NCBI RefSeq assembly: GCF_018141525.1
Contig: NZ_CP064655.1
Span: 2,574,501 to 2,638,500 of the forward strand
Length of the DNA stretch: 64,000 nt
Reading direction: 5' to 3'
Source of the DNA: Miltoncostaea marina
Lineage (GTDB): Bacteria; Actinomycetota; Thermoleophilia; Miltoncostaeales; Miltoncostaeaceae
Part shown: positions 57,289 to 64,000 of the stretch, in pieces
Position numbering within the stretch: position 1 is the first letter of the stretch
How the letters are laid out: every line of letters starts with the position of its first letter
Notes under the pieces: generated by a model
Told to the model about the DNA's origin: nothing
The model's database searches: none
What the model saw: the letters and a program-made list of their open reading frames with translations, nothing else
Position numbers and translations under genes: made by a program

Positions 57289-57807
57289 GTGCTGCGCGAG
57301 GACGTCAACGCCCGCTTTGAGACCGGCTTCCTGCGATGCCGGTTCGTCAGCGGCCGCCGCGAGTTCAGCTTCATCTCCGGGCTGACCCACCGCGCGATCC
57401 TGCGCGACCAGGAGGCCGCGCCCGTGCCGGTCGCCGAGGACGAGCGGCGCACCTGGTGGATGTTCCGCGGCCGGTTCTTCTGGGAGGACGACGGCCTGAC
57501 GGCCGACGAGGTGCGCGCGCTGATCCACGAGCGCGACCGGCGTCGCCGGCGGCGCATCGACCGCGCCATCGACCTCATGCTGGCCGACGAGGAGGGCGCG
57601 GGCGGCCCGCGCCGGGAGCCGATCCCCGAGGACGTGCGTCGCGAGGTCTTCCGCCGCGACGGCGGGCGCTGCGCGGAGTGCGGCTCCGACGAGCTGCTGC
57701 AGTTCGACCACGTCATCCCGGTGGCGCTCGGCGGCGCGTCGACGCCCGAAAACCTGCAGCTGCTGTGCGCACCCTGCAACCGCGCGAAGGGCGCCGCGCT
57801 CGCATGA
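57289..57807 (+). CDS. HNH endonuclease
   Basis: 172 aa. The C-terminal HNH domain begins DVRREVFRRDGGRCAECGSD, continues ELLQFDHVIPVALGGASTPE and NLQLLCAPCNRAKG, with two CxxC zinc pairs and the His-Asn-Asn-type catalytic set. The N-terminal half is a charged region (REDVNARFETGFLRCRFVSG, ERDRRRRRRIDRAIDLM). It would be a nicking or restriction-type nuclease, of the stand-alone HNH kind. GTG 57289, 9 nt after a TAGCGT box (57274-57279). It overlaps the next gene (ATGA). Confidence 0.85.
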   Translation: MLREDVNARFETGFLRCRFVSGRREFSFISGLTHRAILRDQEAAPVPVAEDERRTWWMFRGRFFWEDDGLTADEVRALIHERDRRRRRRIDRAIDLMLADEEGAGGPRREPIPEDVRREVFRRDGGRCAECGSDELLQFDHVIPVALGGASTPENLQLLCAPCNRAKGAALA

Positions 57808-58463
57808 GCGCGCCCGCCCCGATGGCCGCCGCGATGCTCGGCTGGATGCGCCGCCACGGCGACGTGCTGCGCGACCTGCTGGCCGACGAGGGCGCCGCCG
57901 ACGTCGGCTCGACCCCCGCCGGCGACGCCGCGATCCGGGCCCACCTGCGGTTCGCGGCCGCGGCGCTGCTCGCCACGGCGACGCCGCCCCTGCGCGACGA
58001 GCTCGAGGGCTTCGCGCAGGGGCTGCCCGGCTGGCTGGACGAAAGCCGCCCCCTGCTCGAGCGCCACCTCGTCACCGGCGCCGGCGCGATGGCGCTCGAG
58101 GAGCACCTGCAGTTCGGCGTCCGCCCCGGCGCCGACCCGTCGCTCGACGCGGCGCTCGAGCGGCGGCTGCGGATCGGCGGCTGGATCCGGATCCTCGCGC
58201 TCGGCCTCGAGACCCACCTCGGCCCGGGGCACGACGGCCTCGCCGGGCAGGTGCTCGACTGGATGGGCGGCCGCCACCGCGAGCTGTCGCGGCTCATCCT
58301 CTCGCTCGACCGGGAGCTCAAGGCGGCCGCGCGGCGCGCCGCGCCCGGTGGCGCCCTCGACCTCGCCACGCAGGACGAGATCGGGCAGGCCGCCAACGTC
58401 CAGGGCCACGTGCGCATGCTGGTGGAGGCGCTCGGCGCCACCCTGGGCGACGACCCCGCCTGA
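57804..58463 (+). CDS. Hypothetical protein coupled to the HNH gene, 219 aa
   Basis: Not recognised. An all-helical soluble protein ([80 protein letters not shown]). It starts at ATG 57804 by a 4-nt overlap with the HNH stop, so it is coupled and may be an immunity or helper protein; this is inference from context. Confidence 0.65.
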   Translation: MSAPAPMAAAMLGWMRRHGDVLRDLLADEGAADVGSTPAGDAAIRAHLRFAAAALLATATPPLRDELEGFAQGLPGWLDESRPLLERHLVTGAGAMALEEHLQFGVRPGADPSLDAALERRLRIGGWIRILALGLETHLGPGHDGLAGQVLDWMGGRHRELSRLILSLDRELKAAARRAAPGGALDLATQDEIGQAANVQGHVRMLVEALGATLGDDPA

Positions 58464-59030
58464 CGGCCCGCCGGACGCGCGCGGGCCGTCGTCGCCCCCG
58501 GGCGGGCTGCCGCCGCCGGGCGGGCCGGGCCGGCGGGGACCCGGGGGCCCGGGCGGGTCGTCGAGCAGCCAGCGCCCCTCGCGGAACCAGCGGCGCATGG
58601 TGCGCACGCTGGGCGGTCGGGCGGGACCGGCCTCGAGCGAGGCCAGCAGCGACCCGATCACCGCCGCCGGGTGCTCGCCGGCGGCGAAGCGCCGCTCGGC
58701 CTCGGCGCGCAGGGCCGGCCAGGCGTACGAGCCGGGGCGCGGGCGCCCCCGGTCGCCGCGCGACAGCAGGCGCGCCCGGTGCAGGTCGAGCGCCCGGTGG
58801 CGGCGCCGGTCAAGGCAGCCGGCCGCCCCCCAGACCGACATCAGGCTGACCACCAGGTCGCGCCCCACCCGCCGGCGCTGGAAGGCCGCCGAGCGGTGGG
58901 CCGCGCAGAGCCAGACCGACACCCCGGCCGGCAGGTGCAGCTCGGCCCGCGGCCCCTCGCCCGGGCCGGCGCAGATCGCACAGGGCGGCCGGCTGCCGAG
59001 CGAGCGGTCCTTGTAGTAGCTGCGCGCCAT
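58464..59030 (-). CDS. Conserved actinobacterial protein with CxxC; 3' end uncertain
   Basis: From ATG 59030: MARSYYKDRSLGSRPPCAIC, then AELHLPAGVSVWLCAAHRSA, RRRVGRDLVVSLMSVWGAAG, SYAWPALRAEAERRFAAGEH and ARPPSVRTMRRWFREGRWLL. This looks like a genuine family (a CAIC pair, basic helices that could bind DNA). After the Pro/Gly-rich segment (about residue 180) the frame stays open without a stop until 57273, antisense to other genes. The given end is where the convergent gene begins; a lost stop or frameshift is likely. Confidence 0.5.
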
Positions 59031-59117
59031 CGCCGGCCGAGCATCGCCCCGCCCGTCGTCACCGCGAAAGCCCCCGCCCGTGCCCGAAGGCGCACGGCCC
59101 CGCGCCGGCCCACGTCG

Positions 59118-59150
59118 CAATCGGACGCGCGCCCGAGGTCCGATCGGACC
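59118..59150. repeat. Repeat family member D
   Basis: CAATCGGAC on the left and GTCCGATCGGAC on the right, separated by GCGCGCCCGAG; the right arm is a perfect 12-bp palindrome. Confidence 0.6.
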
Positions 59151-59205
59151 GCTTCCCCGCACGAGGGGCGGGCGGGGGCGTCGGCAGCGGCCCTGAGCTC
59201 GGGCG

Positions 59206-59270
59206 TCAAATCGGACGGCGCGCCGGGCCGTGTCGCGATCGGACCACCGCTCGAGGTCCAATCGGACATC
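59206..59270. repeat. Repeat family member E, three arms
   Basis: Arms TCAAATCGGAC, CGCGATCGGAC and GTCCAATCGGAC, with GCTCGAG before the last. The minus-strand copy of the last arm starts ATGTCCGATTGGACC, as in other members. Confidence 0.6.
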
Positions 59271-59432
59271 GACGCGACGGCGGGCGCCCGAGGCGACCCC
59301 CTCGCTGATCGATCCCCGGGGCGGGAGGCCGCGAATGGCAGCGGGCCAACCCCGGGGCGCGAGCGGCGGCGAGCGCGTCGTGTGATGATTCCAGGCCGAC
59401 TCCGTCCACCGAACCGCAGAGGGCATCCACGC

Positions 59433-61055
59433 GTGCAGACGATCTACGTCACCGGCCACCGCAACCCGGACCTCGACTCCATCGCGTCGGCGATGGGGTA
59501 CGCGGAGCTGAAGGGACGGCTCGACCCGGCGAACCGCTACGTGCCGGTCCGGCTCGGTGAGATCAACGCGCAGGCGCGGTGGGCGCTCGAGCGCAGCGGC
59601 GCCCCGGCGCCGGAGCTGCTCGACCACGTGATGCTGCGGGCGCGGGACGTGATGCGCCACGACTACCCGCGCGCCGAGGACGCGTGCCCGCTGCGCGACG
59701 TGGGCCGCACGATGGCCGCGAACGACCTCGACCTGATCCCGATCGTCGACGGAGACGAGGCGATCGTGGGCATCCTGACGGCGCGCGACCTGGCGCGCAG
59801 GTACGTCAAGGAGTCGGGCGAGCCGTCGAGCTTCGCGGACCGGCCGGCGTCGGTCGAGCTGATCGTCGAGGTGCTCGGCGGCAGGCTGCTGGTGCCGCCG
59901 CAGCGGCGGCTCAACGGCCGGCTCTGGGCCGTGACGGTCGACGCGGAGACCATGGGGAGCACGATGGGCCCCAACGACATCGCGGTGATCGGCAACCGCA
60001 CGGACGCGCAGCGCAAGGCGGTGGAGATCGGCGTGGCGCTGCTGGTGGCGCCGTACGACGTCGAGCCGGACGCCGAGGTGCTCGCGGAGGCCGAGGCCGC
60101 CGGCACCGGCGTGGTGGTCTCGCCGCTGGACTCCTACGTGACGGGCCGCCTCGTGTCGCTGTCGGTGCCGGTGCGCGAGGTGATGACGCGCGACCCGCTG
60201 GTGGTCGACCCCGACGACCTGCTCACCGACGTCGCCGAGCGCATCAAGGGCGTCCACTACAGCGCCGCGATCGTCGCCGACGACGACGGGCGGCCGATGG
60301 GCGTGGTGACGCGCGCCGAGCTCGTCAACCCGGAGCCGCGGCACGTGCTGCTCGTGGACCACGCCGAGGAGGCCCAGAGCGCGCCCGGCGTCGGCGAGGC
60401 ACACATCGTGGAGATCCTCGACCACCACCACATCGGCTCGATCGAGACGCGCTTCCCGGTCACCGCCGTGTTCGACCCGGTCGGCAGCACGGCCACGCTG
60501 GTCGTGGAGCGCTTCCGCTCGCACGGGCGCGAGCCGCGGCAGCCCACCGCCGCGATGCTGCTGGCGGCGATCCTCTCGGACACGGTCATCCTCAGCTCGC
60601 CCACCACGACCGACCGGGACCGCGAGGTCGTGGAGTACCTCGAAGAGCTGCTGCGGATCGACGCGCGCTCCTACGGCACGGAGATGTTCGAGGCCTCGTC
60701 CGACGTCGGCGACGTCCCCGCGTCGGAGATCATCCGCCGCGACGCCAAGGAGTACGAGGTCAGCGGCGGCCGGCGGCTCTGCGTCGCCCAGATCGAGACC
60801 GTGGGCCGCGGCCTGCTGACCCGCAAGGACGAGCTGCTCGGCGCGATGGAGCTCGTGCGCGACCGCGAGGACTACGCGGTGTACGCGCTCATGGTCACGG
60901 ACATCGTCGAGAAGGGCACGGAGCTGCTCGTGGCGGGCGACGCGGCCGCGGTCGCGCGGGCCTTCGGGCTGGAGCCGAACGGCAGCGTGCTGGACCTGCC
61001 GGGGGTGATGAGCCGCAAGAAGCAGGTCGCGCCCAAGCTGCTGGCCGCCTTCTGA
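59433..61055 (+). CDS. ppaC: Manganese-dependent inorganic pyrophosphatase with CBS/DRTGG insert
   Basis: Family II pyrophosphatase, 540 aa. The DHH domain has GHRNPDLDSIASAMGYAELK (metal site), VEILDHHHIGSIETRFPVTA (DHH motif), LLAAILSDTVILSSPTTT and, in the C-terminal DHHA2 domain, SRKKQVAPKL, the active-site signature. The insert (about 70-300) has two CBS halves and a DRTGG domain, which bind adenine nucleotides and regulate the enzyme. GTG 59433. Hydrolyses pyrophosphate in the cytoplasm. A strong terminator follows. Confidence 0.94.
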   Translation: MQTIYVTGHRNPDLDSIASAMGYAELKGRLDPANRYVPVRLGEINAQARWALERSGAPAPELLDHVMLRARDVMRHDYPRAEDACPLRDVGRTMAANDLDLIPIVDGDEAIVGILTARDLARRYVKESGEPSSFADRPASVELIVEVLGGRLLVPPQRRLNGRLWAVTVDAETMGSTMGPNDIAVIGNRTDAQRKAVEIGVALLVAPYDVEPDAEVLAEAEAAGTGVVVSPLDSYVTGRLVSLSVPVREVMTRDPLVVDPDDLLTDVAERIKGVHYSAAIVADDDGRPMGVVTRAELVNPEPRHVLLVDHAEEAQSAPGVGEAHIVEILDHHHIGSIETRFPVTAVFDPVGSTATLVVERFRSHGREPRQPTAAMLLAAILSDTVILSSPTTTDRDREVVEYLEELLRIDARSYGTEMFEASSDVGDVPASEIIRRDAKEYEVSGGRRLCVAQIETVGRGLLTRKDELLGAMELVRDREDYAVYALMVTDIVEKGTELLVAGDAAAVARAFGLEPNGSVLDLPGVMSRKKQVAPKLLAAF

Positions 61056-61057
61056 GC

Positions 61058-61087
61058 CTGTGAGCCGCCCCCCGGGGCGGCTCACAG
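61058..61087 (+). terminator. Terminator after ppaC
   Basis: CTGTGAGCCGCCCC (61058-61071) pairs perfectly with GGGGCGGCTCACAG (61074-61087), a 14-bp stem with a 2-nt loop. Confidence 0.75.
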
Positions 61088-61143
61088 CGGGCTCTCAGGC
61101 ACTGCGGCTACCCTGACCTCCGGCGACGACGGAGCGGGGTGGC

Positions 61144-61857
61144 ATGGTCGGCGGCACGGCGGAGGGGCCCGAGGCGCGGATCCTGGTGGTGGACGACGAG
61201 GACCCGATCCGCCAGCTGCTGTGCACGGTGCTGCGCTACGAGGGCTTCGCGACCACCGAGGCGGCGAGCGGCCGCGACGCCCTGGCGAGCGCGGCCGACG
61301 TCCGGCCCGACCTGGTGCTGCTCGACGTGATGCTGCCCGACATGGACGGCTTCGAGGTGCACCGGCGCCTGACGGGGGCGGGCCCCGGCCGCCTGCCGGT
61401 GGTCTTCCTCACCGCCCGCCGCGCCACCGACGACCGCGTGCGGGGGCTGACGATCGGCGCGGACGACTACGTGGTCAAGCCGTTCAGCCTCGAGGAGCTC
61501 GTGGCGCGCGTGCGGGCCGTGCTGCGCCGCACCCGGGGCGAGGAGGCCGGCCGGCGGCGGCTGACGGTCGAGGACCTCGAGCTGGACGACGAGACGCGCG
61601 AGGTGCGGCGCGCCGGGCGGCTGGTGGAGCTGACGCCGACCGAGTACGGACTGCTGCGCTACCTGATGGCGAACGCGGGGCGCGTGCTGAGCAAGGCGCA
61701 GATCCTCGACCACGTGTGGAGCTACGACTTCGGCGGCGACTCCAACGTCGTCGAGACCTACATCTCCTACCTGCGCAAGAAGATCGACCGCGGCGCCGAG
61801 CCGCTCATCCAGACGGTGCGCGGGTTCGGCTACACCCTGCGGCCGCGCCGGGGGTAG
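61144..61857 (+). CDS. OmpR/PhoB-family response regulator
   Basis: 237 aa. Receiver: ILVVDDEDPIRQLLCTVLRY, phospho-acceptor Asp61 in LVLLDVMLPDMDGFEVHRRL, VVFLTARRATDDRVRGLTIG and YVVKPFSLEELVARVRAVL. DNA-binding: LTPTEYGLLRYLMANAGRVL, SKAQILDHVWSYDFGGDSNV and ETYISYLRKKIDRG. ATG 61144 with GGAG upstream; a TACCCT box at 61110-61115. The kinase gene starts 2 nt after its stop. Confidence 0.95.
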   Translation: MVGGTAEGPEARILVVDDEDPIRQLLCTVLRYEGFATTEAASGRDALASAADVRPDLVLLDVMLPDMDGFEVHRRLTGAGPGRLPVVFLTARRATDDRVRGLTIGADDYVVKPFSLEELVARVRAVLRRTRGEEAGRRRLTVEDLELDDETREVRRAGRLVELTPTEYGLLRYLMANAGRVLSKAQILDHVWSYDFGGDSNVVETYISYLRKKIDRGAEPLIQTVRGFGYTLRPRRG

Positions 61858-61859
61858 GC

Positions 61860-63311
61860 ATCGCCTCCCTCTCGCTGCGCGCACGCCTGGTGGCGGTCAC
61901 GCTGGCGATCGTGGTGCTCGCGCTGGCGGCGGCCGGATGGGCGACGCACGCCGCGCTGCGGTCCTTCCTGATCGACCGGGTCGACCGCGACCTGGCGAGC
62001 TCGCAGCTACCGGCGCTCGCCAGCGGGGACGCGCCGTTCGGGCGGGGCGAGCGCTTCGCCGCCGGCTTCCCGGTGGGCACGGTGGTGGAGGTGCGGGCGG
62101 CCGACGGCCGGGTGCTGCGCCGGGCGGTGGCGCGGGAGCTCACCCAGGACGCCGCCGCCGCCGACGCGGTCGCGCTGCCGGAGGACCTGCCCGAGGGCTT
62201 CTCGACGGTCGACATCCCGGAGGGCGGGGCCGGCGAGTACCGGGTGCTGGTGGCGGGCGCGGCGCCGGCCGGACCCGGCGCGATCCCCTTCGGCGGTTCC
62301 ATCGTGGTGGGCGTGCCGCTGGACGACGTCAACGAGACGCTCGGCCGGCTGCTGCTGATCGAGGTGGCCGTGGGCGCGGCCACCCTGGCGGCGCTGGCGT
62401 TCCTCGCGCTCTGGCTGGTGCGGCTGGGCTTGCGACCCCTCGACCGCATCCGCGAGACCGCCGACGCCATCGCCGCCGGCGACCTCGGCAGGCGGGTGGA
62501 GGACGACGACCCGCGCACCGAGATCGGGCGCCTCGGCCGCACGCTGAACGGGATGCTGGCCCGCATCGAGGAGCTCTTCGAGGAGCGGCGCGCCGCCGAG
62601 GAGCGGCTGCGCCGCTTCGTCGCCGACGCCTCGCACGAGCTGCAGACGCCGCTCACCTCGGTCCGCGGCTATGCGGAGCTGTTCCGGCGGGGCGCGTCCG
62701 GCCGCCCCGAGGACCTCGCCACGGCGATGCGCCGCATCGAGGCGGAGGCCGAGCGGATGGGCGTGCTCGTGGACGACCTGCTGCTGCTCGCCCACCTCGA
62801 CCAGCGCCGCCCCATGGCGCGCGAGCGCGTCGACCTGACCGCGCTCGCGGTCGAGCTCGCGGCCGACGCGGCCGTGGTCGAGCCGGACCGGCCGATCGAG
62901 GTGCGCGGCGGCGACCCGGTCGTCGTGGAGGGCGACGACGTACGCCTGCGCCAGGTCGTCGCCAACCTGCTGGGCAACGCGCGCGCCCACACGCCCGCCG
63001 GGACGCCGGTGACCGTCACCGTCGCCCGGCGCGGCGGCGAGGCCGTGCTCGAGGTGGCCGACCGCGGCCCCGGCCTCGCCGCCGAGGACGCCGCGCGCGT
63101 CTTCGAGCGGTTCTTCCGTGCCGACGCCTCGCGCGCCCGGGCGAGCGGCGGCAGCGGCCTGGGGCTGTCGATCGTGGCGGCGATCGCCGAGGCGCACGGC
63201 GGGCGCGCGGAGGTCGACGGGGCGCCCGGCGAGGGGGCGACCTTCCGGGTGGTCCTGCCGCTCGCCCCCGGCGAGGGCGCACCGCCCCCCGGGCCCTCCG
63301 GCGGGCGCTGA
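61860..63311 (+). CDS. Sensor histidine kinase, ATC start proposed
   Basis: 483 aa. TM1 (about 10-32), periplasmic region, TM2 (about 160-185), HAMP, HisKA with phospho-accepting His259 in VADASHELQTPLTSVRGYAE, and HATPase NLLGNARAHTPAGT (N), DRGPGLAAEDAARVFERFFR, GSGLGLSIVAAIAEAHGG. The natural N-terminus SLSLRARLVAVTL has no ATG, GTG or TTG before TM1; an ATC (61860) gives (M)ASLSLRARLV and lies 8 nt after GGGGG. The gene is directly coupled to the regulator. Partner of the regulator at 61144. Confidence 0.88.
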   Translation: MASLSLRARLVAVTLAIVVLALAAAGWATHAALRSFLIDRVDRDLASSQLPALASGDAPFGRGERFAAGFPVGTVVEVRAADGRVLRRAVARELTQDAAAADAVALPEDLPEGFSTVDIPEGGAGEYRVLVAGAAPAGPGAIPFGGSIVVGVPLDDVNETLGRLLLIEVAVGAATLAALAFLALWLVRLGLRPLDRIRETADAIAAGDLGRRVEDDDPRTEIGRLGRTLNGMLARIEELFEERRAAEERLRRFVADASHELQTPLTSVRGYAELFRRGASGRPEDLATAMRRIEAEAERMGVLVDDLLLLAHLDQRRPMARERVDLTALAVELAADAAVVEPDRPIEVRGGDPVVVEGDDVRLRQVVANLLGNARAHTPAGTPVTVTVARRGGEAVLEVADRGPGLAAEDAARVFERFFRADASRARASGGSGLGLSIVAAIAEAHGGRAEVDGAPGEGATFRVVLPLAPGEGAPPPGPSGGR

Positions 63312-63331
63312 GGCCGGATCGCGGCGCCCGC

Positions 63332-63442
63332 GTCCGATCGGACCTCGGGCCGTGGTCCATTCGGACATTCTGCGGGGGCGCTGAGGCCGGATCGCGACGA
63401 CGAGGTCCGATTGGACCTCAGGCCGTGGTCCATTCGGACATC
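63332..63442. repeat. Two tandem copies (73 bp apart), family member F
   Basis: GTCCGATCGGACCTCGGGCC at 63332 and GTCCGATTGGACCTCAGGCC at 63404, each followed by GTGGTCCATTCGGACAT. The flanking GGCGCTGAGGCCGGATCGCG is also duplicated (about 63304 and 63377). On the minus strand each begins ATGTCCGAATGGACCACGGC. It lies after the kinase gene and before the convergent LacI gene. Confidence 0.8.
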
Positions 63443-63477
63443 CCCGGCCTGCCGGGGCGCCGGCAAGCCGGGGGCGC

Positions 63478-64000
63478 CTACCCCGCTGCGGGGGCGCGGG
63501 CGGTGGTGGAGCGGATGGCGAGCGAGGTCGGCAGCGGCGGGGGCGGCGGCGCGTCCTCGCCCTCGACGAGGCGCGAGAGGGTGGCGCCGGCGAGCTCGCC
63601 GAGCGGGCGGTACGGGACGAAGGCGGTCGTCAGGCCGAGGGCGTCGCTGCCGTCGAGGTCGTCGATGCCCGCCACGGAGAGGTCGCGCGGCACGTCGAGG
63701 CCGGCCCAGCGGGCGGCGACGAGGGCGCCGCGGGCGAGGACGTCGGTCAGGGCGAGGACGGCCGTGGGACGGGGCTCGCGACCGAGGGCGACCTGGGCGA
63801 CGGTCTCGGCGTCGGCGCGGGTGGGGCCGGCCGCCGCGTCGGTGGCGCCCTCCGGGCTGCCGGCCATGAAGACGCGCACCGGGCCGGCCGCGGCCCAGCC
63901 GGCGCGGACCCCCTCCAGCCGCTCGCCCGCGCCCGCCCAGGTCAGCACGACCAGCTCTCGGTGGCCGAGCTCGCGCAGGTGGCGGGCGACGTGGGCGCCG
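63478..64000 (-). CDS. LacI/GalR-family regulator, C-terminal part (runs off the window)
   Basis: The periplasmic-binding-like ligand domain is visible: VARHLRELGHRELVVLTWAG near the edge, AVLALTDVLARGALVAARWA, GLDVPRDLSVAGIDDLDGSD and PLGELAGATLSRLVEGEDAP. The N-terminal HTH is outside the window. It would repress a sugar or nucleoside operon; ligand unknown. The stop is TAG at 63480-63478. Confidence 0.9.
   Translation of the reverse strand, partial: GAHVARHLRELGHRELVVLTWAGAGERLEGVRAGWAAAGPVRVFMAGSPEGATDAAAGPTRADAETVAQVALGREPRPTAVLALTDVLARGALVAARWAGLDVPRDLSVAGIDDLDGSDALGLTTAFVPYRPLGELAGATLSRLVEGEDAPPPPPLPTSLAIRSTTARAPAAG

Larger units (their letters stand above)
59031..59432. other. 402-nt gene-free stretch with two repeat clusters
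   Basis: No credible coding frame. It holds repeat family members D (59118-59150) and E (59206-59270) of the GTCC-N4-GGAC palindrome, plus a TGATGAT box (59384-59390) that may belong to the promoter of ppaC. Confidence 0.6.

Noticed and set aside
57273-61085. Long minus-strand frame covering HNH and pyrophosphatase genes
   Set aside because: Shadow of the recognised plus-strand genes; only the part starting at 59030 looks protein-like.

Overview
The window is chromosomal DNA from a very GC-rich bacterium (visibly above 70% G+C, with third codon positions almost always G or C). An actinobacterial SOS box in front of lexA, the futalosine menaquinone gene mqnD, an OpcA-type glucose-6-phosphate dehydrogenase partner, a type A RNase P RNA and the small-membrane-protein content all point to Actinomycetota. 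The deep-branching Thermoleophilia (Solirubrobacterales-like) is my best guess, by inference only. Coding density is high and genes are packed with 1-4 nt start/stop overlaps. There is no phage, IS element or CRISPR array.

Layout. 0-10 kb: a partial glutaminase, DUF1385, two orphan pilin-like proteins, zinc-ribbon and small conserved proteins, a rhodanese / gamma-glutamylcyclotransferase-like pair, a Bcp peroxiredoxin, an acetyltransferase, and a histidine kinase divergent from a BldC/MerR-like regulator. 10-12 kb: rnpB, lexA, tRNA-Leu(GAG), then about 0.8 kb of degenerate sequence. 12-18 kb: a four-gene peptide ABC importer with a fused double ATPase, then secG. 18-25 kb: a frameshifted thioesterase and a cupin, mqnD with a Cys-rich partner, a DtxR regulator, a Crp/Fnr regulator, an M14 carboxypeptidase, nitronate monooxygenase, and a LuxR protein with a degenerate receiver. 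25-33 kb: two tandem lipoproteins, guaB, and a tkt-zwf-opcA-pgl pentose phosphate operon. 33-41 kb: a diguanylate cyclase, then the nadE-subtilase-YCII-AcuC-ABC ATPase operon. 41-48 kb: a two-component system, the amtB-glnB nitrogen operon, and an acyl-CoA dehydrogenase behind a tandem repeat. 48-57 kb: an APH-like kinase, a decayed pyruvate kinase with a coupled lipoprotein, a HAD phosphatase, a second diguanylate cyclase, a Pro-rich repeat protein, an AIM24 protein, a C26 peptidase and a FhuF-like protein. 57-64 kb: an HNH endonuclease pair, a CBS-containing manganese pyrophosphatase, a second two-component system and a partial LacI regulator.

Three themes are more unusual than the genes themselves. 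First, several genes have no ATG, GTG or TTG at a sensible position but line up exactly with a CTG inside a CTGA stop/start overlap (four cases) or with an ATC (three cases). Second, many single genes carry a TANNNT -10 box only 6-11 nt before the start codon, which implies leaderless mRNAs. Third, a dispersed family of paired GTCC-N4-GGAC palindromes sits mainly between genes, including two 35-bp near-perfect hairpins and two tandem arrays.
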